Part shown: piece after piece, positions 6,523-13,908 of the stretch | Position numbering within the stretch: position 1 is the stretch's first letter | Layout of the letters: every line of letters begins with the position of its first letter | Virus record (IMG/VR): IMGVR_UViG_3300036860_000031 | Coordinates: 1 to 21,325 of that record | From: a virus | DNA length: 21,325 nt | Strand: one strand, 5' to 3' | The notes under the pieces: model-generated | The model's input: only the letters and a program-made list of their open reading frames with translations | What the model was told of the DNA's origin: nothing | Database searches by the model: none | Position numbers and translations under genes: made by a program

Positions 6523-6876
6523 CTAAGCGACGAATACGGCGGCCGTGACCGACGTGGTGAATGAGTTCGTTACCGCGACGGTACCGTTGGACTGGAGATA
6601 CCGTCGCACCGGGGCTAGCCGGATGAACCGCTCCGTGGCATTAGCCACTGCGACGGTCACATCGGGGTTGTATGAAGTGGCCCCCGGAGCGTTCGAGAGG
6701 CTGGTAGCGTCATCGATCACGACCGTGTCCGAGGAGCCGCCCGCGTTCTTGACGTGCAGGATGTGCGGCTTGTCCAGGTCAGCGGTCGCTGGCGTGAACG
6801 TATCGCTCCCACTCACCGCTGTATAGGTCGGGATCACCCCCGCCTCCGTGACAGTTTGAACCGTGTAGCTGGCCAA
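6523..6876 (-). CDS. Small head-tail or decoration structural protein, TTG start
   Basis: The 117-aa protein begins MASYTVQTVTEAGVIPTYTA and continues as a beta-rich, Thr/Val-rich chain (HILHVKNAGGSSDTVVIDDA, RFIRLAPVRRYL), a type common in phages just before the tail tube gene. The start codon is TTG at 6876, adjoining the stop of the LAGLIDADG gene; AAGGAG lies ten bases upstream, and the MA(S/I)TVQ-like N-terminus supports this start. It could be a decoration protein or a tail terminator; no motif decides between them. Confidence 0.65.
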   Translation of the reverse strand: MASYTVQTVTEAGVIPTYTAVSGSDTFTPATADLDKPHILHVKNAGGSSDTVVIDDATSLSNAPGATSYNPDVTVAVANATERFIRLAPVRRYLQSNGTVAVTNSFTTSVTAAVFVA

Positions 6877-7242
6877 CTAGACCACTCTCCTTCTTGAGCC
6901 GAGGGCGTGATAGTTGCGAAACGCACTCTCGAACTGCGCCCGTTTCAGTTCGCTAAGCCATGGCCATAGGCGCCAATAGAGAAGCATCACGCCATCCCGG
7001 CCTATATCCTGCTGCCAGTTCCAGCCAGATGTATGGGGGTAGATCTTGCCTCCCACGATGGAGACAAGTCGCTCAAGGACCCCCCGGTCTTTCTGTGTCA
7101 CGTTCGCATGGATATACCGATGGCCCCGACCGTTATCTCGGGCTCCGACATGTCCCTCGCCGTCCCAAAATCCCGCCGCCCAAGCCAACTCATGCGTGTC
7201 GGCCGGAATAACCGGACCATAGCCGGCCCATTGGGCTGCCAT
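6877..7242 (-). CDS. LAGLIDADG-like homing endonuclease inside the head-tail operon
   Basis: The 121-aa product carries one LAGLIDADG-type motif, ELAWAAGFWDGEGHVG (residues about 18-33), with the acidic residue kept as DGEG, so it would act as a dimer. Downstream features are HANVTQKDRGVLERL and LWPWLSELKRAQFESAF, resembling the other LAGLIDADG gene at 1241-1696. It has an excellent SD (AAGGAGG five bases before ATG 7242) and abuts the TTG-started structural gene. It is free-standing, splits two structural genes and interrupts no reading frame, so it is a selfish insertion between genes rather than an intron-encoded enzyme. Confidence 0.78.
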   Translation of the reverse strand: MAAQWAGYGPVIPADTHELAWAAGFWDGEGHVGARDNGRGHRYIHANVTQKDRGVLERLVSIVGGKIYPHTSGWNWQQDIGRDGVMLLYWRLWPWLSELKRAQFESAFRNYHALGSRRRVV

Positions 7243-7251
7243 GCTTCCTCC

Positions 7252-7611
7252 TTAGCCTTCTACGGCTGTCTTGAAGATCGAGGTCATCGCGGCGATGATC
7301 CCCGGGACTGATGCCGCTGCGGCCTGCTCGCCGTAGGGCTGGGCGGCCATGTGGACCGTCCCTCTCTGGACGAATCGGTCATAGGGGGCTTCAGAGCCCA
7401 CCTTGGTCGTAGCTCCCTGGCCTAATGCACTCTCGTCGGTTGTGATGAGCGAGATGAGTCTTCCCGTGTCTCTGGGGGCTCGAGCGATCATCTGGCGTTG
7501 GACAATCTCACCACCGGTCTTCGTGGCTGGCCCCGCTGCGGCTTCAGCCTGAGCCGAGGCTTTCGCAAGGGCGGCCTTTGTCTTTGCGATACCGAGCAGG
7601 CGTGCGGTCAT
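7252..7611 (-). CDS. HK97 gp10-like tail completion/neck protein
   Basis: The 119-aa protein has the hallmark of gp10-type neck proteins: an Ala-rich helix followed by IARAPRDTGRLISLI (the APRDTG motif), then VGSEAPYDRFVQRGT and the H-M-A-A-Q-P element, which is the usual YAxxVExGT...AxPF region in altered form. These proteins attach the tail to the head connector. ATG 7611 overlaps the upstream connector stop (ATGA), the conserved order in HK97-like gene clusters. Confidence 0.8.
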   Translation of the reverse strand: MTARLLGIAKTKAALAKASAQAEAAAGPATKTGGEIVQRQMIARAPRDTGRLISLITTDESALGQGATTKVGSEAPYDRFVQRGTVHMAAQPYGEQAAAASVPGIIAAMTSIFKTAVEG

Positions 7612-8168
7612 CCCACCAGCACCTTTCCGAAGTCGGCCAGTGACATCTTCTCCCCGAGTGTCAGAAAGACCTCCGGGGCATAACCCGCAGACTCCATCAC
7701 CGTTGAGCCCATCGCTTCTGAGGCACTACGTTCATTCAGCGTGTAGGCCCTTGAGGCAGCTTCGAGACACACCGCCTTGATGGCCTTGTATTCATCGGTG
7801 GATTCAGCGTAGCCGTGGTCATACGTGACCGTGGCACCCTGGCTCCAGAACGCCCCTTCGAGAGCGATAGTGCCTCTGTGAAGTAGTCCCGCCCGCGTGA
7901 ACCAGTAATCGGAACTCGAGATCGTCACCGAGGCAACTACCACCGAGGTGATCGCGGTCACGGGTCTCTCTGGAAGCACCAGGGTTGCCCGCTCAAGGGC
8001 CGGCAGGATTACCACGTCAGCCACAACCGGAGACAGTGTTTGACCGCAGTACCGCCGGATGGCAGCAGAGGACAGGTCAAGAAGGAACTGCATCCTTGCT
8101 AGATCGGTCGGCTCGGTATTCCCGATGAACTGGGAAAGCTCGCCAGCAGAGGCAAACGGGTCACTCAC
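7608..8168 (-). CDS. Head-tail connector (HK97 gp6-like adaptor), GTG start
   Basis: The 186-aa product matches gp6-type adaptors: N-terminal helices (LARMQFLLDLSSAAIRRYCG), the segment ILPALERATLVLPERPVTAI with VVVASV, a Tyr/Trp-rich middle (DYWFTRAGLLHRG, WSQGATVTYDHGYA) and C-terminal helices (YKAIKAVCLEAASRAY). The start is GTG at 8168 and overlaps the preceding stop as GTGA. It would form a ring below the portal. Family assignment is by motif recall and gene order. Confidence 0.78.
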   Translation of the reverse strand: MSDPFASAGELSQFIGNTEPTDLARMQFLLDLSSAAIRRYCGQTLSPVVADVVILPALERATLVLPERPVTAITSVVVASVTISSSDYWFTRAGLLHRGTIALEGAFWSQGATVTYDHGYAESTDEYKAIKAVCLEAASRAYTLNERSASEAMGSTVMESAGYAPEVFLTLGEKMSLADFGKVLVG

Positions 8169-8380
8169 GTATCACTCTTCTTCGGCCTACCCACTGGTCG
8201 CTTTTCACCAGGCGCAGCCGTAGCCCGTTCCACCGGTGAAGCCTTGGTGTCCGCAGGCTCAACGACGCCCTCGGCGATCAGGGCCTTAGCCAGGGCATCA
8301 TCGACCTCAACAACGTCGCCACCTGCGCCCTTGATACCGTGCGCCTCTGTAACCGTCGGATACAAGACTCGCACCTTCAT
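8165..8380 (-). CDS. Small head-region protein with an AT-hook-like C-terminus
   Basis: The 71-aa protein begins MKVRVLYPTVTEAHGIKG and contains GGDVVEVDDALAKALIAEGV, a phrase seen in small phage proteins placed between capsid and connector genes. The C-terminal KRPVGRPKKSDT has the RP-x-GRP-like core of an AT-hook, which could touch DNA at the head vertex. ATG 8380 has a strong SD (AAAGGAG). It is the first gene after the capsid-linked hairpin and is coupled to the connector by GTGA. Confidence 0.65.
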   Translation of the reverse strand: MKVRVLYPTVTEAHGIKGAGGDVVEVDDALAKALIAEGVVEPADTKASPVERATAAPGEKRPVGRPKKSDT

Positions 8381-8400
8381 ATGATCTCCTTTCCGGGGGA

Positions 8401-8418
8401 GGGGGCCTTACGGCCCCC
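8401..8418 (-). terminator. GC hairpin between major capsid and downstream genes
   Basis: GGGGGCC (8401-8407) pairs with GGCCCCC (8412-8418) around TTAC. No T-run follows, so at most it would attenuate transcription or protect the capsid mRNA 3' end. It occupies the only gap (8381-8446) in the head-tail operon. Confidence 0.45.
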
Positions 8419-8446
8419 CCGTGTCCAGCGGTCCCCCGGAGTCTCG

Positions 8447-9727
8447 TTATGTGGCCGACGCCACCAGCGATTTGGCGGCAGTCGTATCAATCGGCTTCCC
8501 ATCAGTCCTGATGAGGACGCGGAAGGTAATCAGGTCGGTGGAGAAAGCGAAATCATCGCTTCGCTCGAACCTGACCGAATCCACGTCGCGGATCAGGTAG
8601 TACTGGGTGAAGTCGCCGAAAGCGGCCACCTTAGCGTTGGCAGCGAACACAGCCATGTTGGGATCCGTGAACACCGGCCGTCCCAGAATCGTATCCGGCG
8701 TGCCAGCCGCAAGGCCGGGCTGCCAAAGATACTGGTTGGTAGTGTCCTTCGTCTTGCGAATTTTGGCCAGGGTCGCGTCATTCATGACCCAAACACCCCT
8801 AGCACGGTATCCCGTAACGATGCTGTGATACAGGTCGAACAAGGCATCAATCGAACCGGCGACCGTGAATCCCAGGGTGTTACCAGTTCCCAGGGTCACA
8901 CCGGCCGTGATATTTGTCATGATGCCTTCAGGCTGCGCGGTGCCGGTTCCGGTCACATAGTGCGTACCAGAAGCCAGGCCCACATTACGCCCGCCGGACT
9001 CCGCGATGTAACCAAGAAGGTCAACTGCAGTGTCCTGCACGAGTTCTGTAGACAACTGGATCAACTGGCCGTACTTGTACGCATTCATCGTGACCTGACC
9101 GAATGCCGCGTCGGACGCAGCGATGGTGCCGGCTTCAGCCACCAGGCCTGCGGCACCGTGCGTGGTCGTCTTCGGCACTAGCAGGTTCTCGCCGGAGTTC
9201 GTTGTCAGATTGCCGGCGAACTGCCGCACTGTTGCAGCTTCCACCAGGTGCGCATAGAGACGCTCAACGAAGCCAGTGGGCACGACGTTTCCGCCTGCAC
9301 CCGCAGTTAGCTTGCTGAGAGTTCGTTGCTCTCGCTGCGCCATAACGCGCTGCTTCATTTCATTGGTGAACTTGAACGTGATTGCCCTGGGAGCCCAGGT
9401 ATCCGAGTCGGGAAGAGAGGCACGGCAGAACTGCCGTAGCTTCTCCTCGTCCGAATCGGCCTTGGCCGCAAATTCTGAGGGGCGGACCATCTTTTCAAAC
9501 TCGGCCCGCTGTTCCTCTGACTCACGGTTTCGCTTCTCCAGATCAATCTGCGCCTTGATGCGCTTGTCGAGTGCGTCAACGTCCGCATTGGCCTTGTCCC
9601 AAGCCTCATCATCCTCGGCGGCCCACTCGCCACCCCGGGACTCGACATCGGCGTGAATGGCCTTTTGGGCGTTGACTGCCCGCAAGCGCTCATCAACCAA
9701 ACGCTTTGTAAATTCATCAGGAGTCAT
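8447..9727 (-). CDS. Major capsid protein, HK97 family
   Basis: The 426-aa protein has an N-terminal charged coiled coil (about residues 1-100, the scaffold-like delta domain), then a core that starts around GAGGNVVPTGFVERLYAHL and includes LSTELVQDTAVDLLGYIAES, then FDLYHSIVTGYRARGVWVMN, with DATLAKIRKTKDTTNQYLWQ, GRPVFTDPNM and YLIRDVDSVRFERSDDF near the end, all typical of HK97-fold capsids. The chosen ATG at 9727 overlaps the protease stop (ATGA) and follows GGAGGTG; the upstream ATG at 9748 would place that SD inside the gene. The protease before it presumably removes the delta domain. Confidence 0.92.
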   Translation of the reverse strand: MTPDEFTKRLVDERLRAVNAQKAIHADVESRGGEWAAEDDEAWDKANADVDALDKRIKAQIDLEKRNRESEEQRAEFEKMVRPSEFAAKADSDEEKLRQFCRASLPDSDTWAPRAITFKFTNEMKQRVMAQREQRTLSKLTAGAGGNVVPTGFVERLYAHLVEAATVRQFAGNLTTNSGENLLVPKTTTHGAAGLVAEAGTIAASDAAFGQVTMNAYKYGQLIQLSTELVQDTAVDLLGYIAESGGRNVGLASGTHYVTGTGTAQPEGIMTNITAGVTLGTGNTLGFTVAGSIDALFDLYHSIVTGYRARGVWVMNDATLAKIRKTKDTTNQYLWQPGLAAGTPDTILGRPVFTDPNMAVFAANAKVAAFGDFTQYYLIRDVDSVRFERSDDFAFSTDLITFRVLIRTDGKPIDTTAAKSLVASAT

Positions 9728-10551
9728 TTGTTCGACACCTCCTTCCAATACTCCTGCAAGTGCTCCGGCCAGGTTTGGACCCTGGCCTCTTGCGCGGAGG
9801 TGTCGCGAGCATCTAAGTCCGGTGCCTTGCGGCGGGCAGACTTAGACGGTGCGGCGGTCTCCTGTCCGTAGACACCCTTAGACCGGATGCCTGCGGAGGT
9901 CGTTTCATAGGCCGGCCATGTGACCGGCCCAAACTCGTAGAGTTTCACTTCTGTAATGGTTCGCTCTGTTCCATCATCGTTCCACTCCTGGGCCACTACA
10001 TCAAATTGAAAACTCATACCGTCAATGGCGCCCGAGGCTAACGAGGCTTTGAGATCCTCGTTGTAGGAGGTCTTATCAAGCGGCGTTTCGGTATAGAGAC
10101 CACCAGCACGCTCCTCGAGAACTGTTGGTTTACCCAGCGGCTTCATACCAATCTGGGGGTCCATGCCATGGTTGAACATGACCTTGATCTTGTCCCCATT
10201 GTTGTTCAGGGTGCGTTTGAATGCCCCAGGCTTGACGCGCTCCCTGAATGACCCCGAGGAGCCATCAATATCCGCCCAAGTATCAAACACTGCGGCATAG
10301 CCCGTTAGCGTGTTCCCGTCATCTGCCGTCTCTGCTCTTGCAATGGAATTCGGCACCATGCGGAATAGGCCTTCGCGAGGCTCCTCACTGCGGTCTGGCA
10401 TAGCCACTCCTTTGACGTTGATGTTCAACGCAGCCAGTTGCTTCTGTGCCTTCGCCTTGGTCGGATGACATCCCGCAATTGAGCCATCGGAATCCTTCAC
10501 CACGGCCCATCCACTGCAATCGGGATTGTCATTCTCTATATGCCACGGCAT
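9724..10551 (-). CDS. HK97-type prohead protease (U35-like) with an extra N-terminal mini-domain
   Basis: The 275-aa protein has the prohead protease core: TLTGYAAVFDTWADIDGS then FRERVKPGAFKRTL, the histidine of KVMFNHG and the serine of DGMSFQF, which form the catalytic pair, then TEVKLYEFGPVTWPAYETTS. The C-terminal part is charged and disordered. The first 50 residues form a separate mini-domain (CSGWAVVKDSDGSIAGCHPT, then AKAQKQLAALNIN) with two Cys, a module also attached to other phage head proteins. ATG 10551 overlaps the portal stop by one base (TGATG). If the mini-domain is not native, an internal ATG (MPDRSEE) is an alternative start. Confidence 0.88.
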   Translation of the reverse strand: MPWHIENDNPDCSGWAVVKDSDGSIAGCHPTKAKAQKQLAALNINVKGVAMPDRSEEPREGLFRMVPNSIARAETADDGNTLTGYAAVFDTWADIDGSSGSFRERVKPGAFKRTLNNNGDKIKVMFNHGMDPQIGMKPLGKPTVLEERAGGLYTETPLDKTSYNEDLKASLASGAIDGMSFQFDVVAQEWNDDGTERTITEVKLYEFGPVTWPAYETTSAGIRSKGVYGQETAAPSKSARRKAPDLDARDTSAQEARVQTWPEHLQEYWKEVSNK

Positions 10552-11837
10552 CAGGCTGCGTCCCCATCAGTTCCATCCTGCGTATCAGCATCCACCAATG
10601 CCGGTGGGACTGGCGCAGGTGGCTTCTTGAGATTGTCAATCGTGTCGAAGTTCTTAGGCATCCAATGCTTATCGAGCCCGGTCTTGGGCGGTAGATCAAG
10701 AAGGCTCCGCACCTCGGCCTGATTGATCCAGCCATTCTGAATACCCTTGGCGAGTGTCTCTGCCTCCGACTTGGAATCTGCCCGCAACAGACCCCGGAGA
10801 TTCAATTTGACGAACTGGCCCCGTGGTAGCAACTGGTCGAGGGCTTGCTCGATGCGGATGATGTAGGGCATGAGCGAGTAACGAACGAAGCCAATCGACA
10901 TTTGCTCTACGCCGGTCCCCCAGGAACTTGTCTTCTCAACGTCCCCGAGCATGAAGGGCGGGACACCGAATAACCGGGCGATCTCCTCGACCTGAAACTT
11001 CCGAGTCTCTAGGAATTGCGCTTCTTCAGGCGTTACCGAGAGCGGCTTCCATTCGGCCCCACCCGTAAGGATGGCGGGTCTATGGGCCTTGTCCGTCCCG
11101 CCGTGCTTGGCTTCCCAGTTCTCCCTAATGAGGTCGATGTATTCCTGGGTCATCGCGGCCGACGAGGGCGGAATCTCGATCACCCCAGAAAGGGTTTGAC
11201 CCCGACCGAAGAACTTCGCCCCGTACTTCTCCCCGGCAAGTGCAAGCCCGATGGCCTGGGCGGCTGCTGAGATGGGGGAGATACCGCGCAACCCACTATT
11301 ACTAAGGCCCCGGATATGCAGTACATCACCGCCGGGATTGGTGGGGCCGAAGCGTGAGAGGCGCTTGTCGCCCTCCCAAACAAAGAACGTGGCACCGCCA
11401 CCCTCTGGGCGCTTTACATCAACCGTGCGGGGATTCAAAGTCCATAGCTCGGTGGGAAACCCCAACACATCGCGGCCTGTAATGATGATGAAAGCATTTC
11501 CATCCAGCAGGAGAGAGATCATGATCTCTTCCGCAAGCTCGAACCACGTGCTTTCCGGGTTCGGGGTCGTGAGCCATCCTGGGGGGCGGGGGACTGGCTG
11601 CCGGTCCCCATCTACCCTGCGGAATGCATCGGCTGGCAATCCGGCAATAGCGCCAGACAGAATCCGCACGCAGCCATAGACGGCCGTTAGCGCGAGGGCC
11701 GTGGACTGGTTGACCGAGACGCCGGCGTGGATCCCCCACTCTTCAACGTCACCACGGGCCCATAGGGCCATCTTGTCGATGCTCCGCTTCTCCGGCTCCC
11801 GGAACATCCAGGCGTCGAGGCGCTCGAGGAGCTTCAC
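10551..11837 (-). CDS. Portal protein, HK97 family, GTG start
   Basis: The 428-aa protein is a standard HK97-type portal: N-terminal STALALTAVYGCVRILSGAI and GLPADAFRR, the central DGNAFIIITGRD with YIDLIRENWEAKHGG, then the clip/stem part KFQVEEIARLFGVPPFMLGD and SIGFVRYSLMPYIIRIEQAL, followed by the adaptor-facing SEAETLAKGIQNGWINQAEV. The start codon is GTG at 11837, overlapping the terminase stop as GTGA. The dodecameric portal would be the exit for packaged DNA. The C-terminal tail is Pro/Asp-rich. Confidence 0.92.
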   Translation of the reverse strand: MKLLERLDAWMFREPEKRSIDKMALWARGDVEEWGIHAGVSVNQSTALALTAVYGCVRILSGAIAGLPADAFRRVDGDRQPVPRPPGWLTTPNPESTWFELAEEIMISLLLDGNAFIIITGRDVLGFPTELWTLNPRTVDVKRPEGGGATFFVWEGDKRLSRFGPTNPGGDVLHIRGLSNSGLRGISPISAAAQAIGLALAGEKYGAKFFGRGQTLSGVIEIPPSSAAMTQEYIDLIRENWEAKHGGTDKAHRPAILTGGAEWKPLSVTPEEAQFLETRKFQVEEIARLFGVPPFMLGDVEKTSSWGTGVEQMSIGFVRYSLMPYIIRIEQALDQLLPRGQFVKLNLRGLLRADSKSEAETLAKGIQNGWINQAEVRSLLDLPPKTGLDKHWMPKNFDTIDNLKKPPAPVPPALVDADTQDGTDGDAA

Positions 11838-13288
11838 AATGCGTAGACCATCGGCAGCTCAGGCGGGATATCGGTGGCCTGATGAGCCGCCATCAGAACC
11901 GCGATAAGGCCTGCTGTGTCGGCCGTGGGTTCTAGCCGCCAGCCCTGTTGAGTTTCCTTGGTTCGCCCCGCGAGTACCTGCCGCCGAAGTTCCATATCGC
12001 CGTCGTGGGATAGAAGCTTCCCTGAGACCAACCGCCAGAAGGTAGCTGTGGCCTGAGTCAACTTCTTGGGGGACTGGAACACCTCGCTCATTGGTAGCCC
12101 CTCCTGAATCAATAGTTCGGCCGAACGGGCGAAGTGGTCGGGGTCGTAGGCCACGTCTCGAACGTCGTATTCGAGTGCGAGTTCGCGCAGGGTGCCCTCG
12201 ACCACTCGCAGCGGAACCCTCGACCCGACTGGGGCGGGGATCGGAATCATCTTGACCGCCACGCCCTCTCCGCGAAGGGAGGCCAAGCCGATACCGATCT
12301 CCGCACCGATACGAACCCCGACGTAGACCTCATCGCCGGGGGCCACGCCGCCTACATCAATCTTGAGTACATCCCACTCAGAGGCCGAGAGCCAGGATTC
12401 GAGACGAGCCGGCATCCCACAGACAAACCTTCGCCAGTGGGCGGGGGTCATGGCTGGAGAAGACTTCTTCCGTTCCAGTACCGCACGAGTCACGGCCTTC
12501 AGCGGGTTGGCCTTGAGAACCTGGGTCAGATCTTCCGGATTCCTATCTTCTGGCACCGCGTATTCATGAAGCACCGAGTTGGGACCGACCGCCCTGAGGA
12601 ATGACCCCTTTCGAATAACATCCCCGGACTCACGCATGGTCTTGCGTAGTGCTTCGAACTCTCCATCGGGCTCGCCGGCCGTAGAAATCGAGATCAGCTG
12701 CCCACCGCGTTTCTCCAGCTTGCCCCGCCAGGTTCGGTATAGGTTCAGGTTTCGATGCCTGTGGAGCTCCTCCAGGATGGCGAGGGTGGGGATAACCCCA
12801 TCTCCAGTCCTGTCGTCGGCGGCGAAGATCTGAGCCCTTGAGCTGGTCGAATCGCACCGGATACGCCGGTAGCCCTCCTGGCACCTGAACTGCTTGAGCT
12901 CGGAACGCTCAACGAAGCCGGCGGCAGCCTGATAGAGCCATTCGGCCTGATCCCTGGAGCTTGCAGCCACCACCACCCGGGCGTATTCCTGGTGCTCCAA
13001 GTGGTATAGGAGCAGGCCCCCTACAAAAGTGGTTTTTGCGTTGCCCTCTGGGATGACGAGCAGGGCCTCCATGAACTTGCCCGAGAACACGTCGGCGAGG
13101 AATCGGGTCTGGAATGGCTCTAGATTCCAGGGCTCGCCATTGTCAAGAATGAGCTTCTTAGCCCAGGCTTTCGCATGTTTGACCGTGAACGGGTGATTTC
13201 CAGCAGATTCGGGGGCTTTTCTCGCGATTCCGGCTGAGGTATCTCTAGCGCGATTTTCTTGAACTTTTCGATCCGCCCCGGTTTTCAT
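11834..13288 (-). CDS. terL: Terminase large subunit
   Basis: The 484-aa protein has the packaging ATPase and nuclease layout. The Walker-A-type motif is VIPEGNAKT (about residues 78-86) and Walker B is LAILEE (169-174), followed by HRHRNLNLYRTWRGKLEKR and the coupling segment LISISTAGEP. The nuclease half begins around YVGVRIGAEIG, then YDPDHFARSAELL and DTAGLIAVLMAAHQA. In many terminases the first nuclease element reads VGVD; here it reads VGVR, a variant I recall from related actinophage-type terminases. ATG 13288 overlaps the HNH stop (ATGA) and is chosen over the longer frame. No small terminase is recognisable immediately upstream; an HNH gene takes that slot. Confidence 0.92.
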   Translation of the reverse strand: MKTGADRKVQENRARDTSAGIARKAPESAGNHPFTVKHAKAWAKKLILDNGEPWNLEPFQTRFLADVFSGKFMEALLVIPEGNAKTTFVGGLLLYHLEHQEYARVVVAASSRDQAEWLYQAAAGFVERSELKQFRCQEGYRRIRCDSTSSRAQIFAADDRTGDGVIPTLAILEELHRHRNLNLYRTWRGKLEKRGGQLISISTAGEPDGEFEALRKTMRESGDVIRKGSFLRAVGPNSVLHEYAVPEDRNPEDLTQVLKANPLKAVTRAVLERKKSSPAMTPAHWRRFVCGMPARLESWLSASEWDVLKIDVGGVAPGDEVYVGVRIGAEIGIGLASLRGEGVAVKMIPIPAPVGSRVPLRVVEGTLRELALEYDVRDVAYDPDHFARSAELLIQEGLPMSEVFQSPKKLTQATATFWRLVSGKLLSHDGDMELRRQVLAGRTKETQQGWRLEPTADTAGLIAVLMAAHQATDIPPELPMVYAL

Positions 13289-13608
13289 CGCTTGATCCGA
13301 TTGCGTCCACCCTTGCTGATATTGCAACCCTGATGTGTCCATTGAACTTCGCCCAGTGTGGTTGCCCTTCCTCCGAGTGAGATTGGTCTAATGTGATCGA
13401 GATGGGCCAGCTGTCCCTCAATGATGGGCCTGCCACACACACCACAGACCTTGGGCAGGGTGGTCTCTGCCTCTTCCCTCAGTCGTTGCCATTGGTAGCC
13501 ATAGGGATTAGGACCGGTGGTCTTGGGGGACGATGGCCCGCACTTCCTGCACCTAGACCTCCCCCCCACCCTGGGGTAGGGGCAGCGTGGGGTCATGCAC
13601 CGTGCCAT
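13285..13608 (-). CDS. HNH endonuclease adjacent to the terminase
   Basis: The 107-aa protein has the HNH core: VCGVCGRPI (a C-x2-C zinc pair, about residues 55-58), HLDHIRPISLGG with the DH catalytic pair (71-72), and the H-Q-G-C-N-I-S-K-G element (about 92-100) with Asn and Lys. An N-terminal Cys-rich part (RCMTPRCPYP, CRKC) adds another possible zinc site. HNH proteins next to the terminase are part of the packaging machinery in several phages, where they are required for cleavage at genome ends. Its stop overlaps terL by ATGA, and it follows the BppU-like gene without a gap. It is more likely a working packaging component than a selfish element. Confidence 0.88.
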   Translation of the reverse strand: MARCMTPRCPYPRVGGRSRCRKCGPSSPKTTGPNPYGYQWQRLREEAETTLPKVCGVCGRPIIEGQLAHLDHIRPISLGGRATTLGEVQWTHQGCNISKGGRNRIKR

Positions 13609-13908
13609 CTAGCCCACCTTTGGCCTGATCACTACCTCGAGATATGAGCGTTGGGGAAATCTCTGAATAGCACCGCTAGCGAAGGTGGCGATGGCCTCTA
13701 CTAGGTAGGTACCTGGTACATCGGTATCTCCTGCTATCCATGTGTAGGACAGGATGCCGTTTGGTGCATCGGTTGCAGTCAGGGTCTTGGTCGTAACCGT
13801 GGTGCCGTGAACCTTCCTCATCTTGGCTACGAGGGAGGTAGCACCGGTTACGTTGGCGTTGGTGTCAATCACTAGTGGGGGGTAGAGATCCCCCTGTTTG
13901 ATGAACAT
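13609..13908 (-). CDS. BppU N-terminal-like baseplate/tail protein
   Basis: The 99-aa product begins MFIKQGDLYPPLVIDTNAN, with TGATSLVAKMRKVHG and GILSYTWIAGDTDVPGTYLV, which is the layout of the N-terminal domain of phage baseplate upper proteins (FxxxQGDTxPPL...GATVxF...W...DTxxPGxYxxxF). Those proteins attach receptor-binding proteins to the tail tip. ATG 13908 has GGAGGTG directly upstream, inside the end of the preceding gene. Here the domain stands alone, with no fibre part fused to it. Confidence 0.7.
   Translation of the reverse strand: MFIKQGDLYPPLVIDTNANVTGATSLVAKMRKVHGTTVTTKTLTATDAPNGILSYTWIAGDTDVPGTYLVEAIATFASGAIQRFPQRSYLEVVIRPKVG

Noticed and set aside
8339-9181. 280-codon plus-strand ORF opposite the capsid gene
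   Set aside because: It mirrors the major capsid and small head gene; the protein has no recognisable features and its start lies inside another gene with no SD. The GC-rich third-position pattern produces such shadows.
13187-13196. GAACGGGTGA inside terminase, resembling the RTX leader repeat
   Set aside because: A ten-base match inside coding DNA, with no partner copy or hairpin; chance is adequate.
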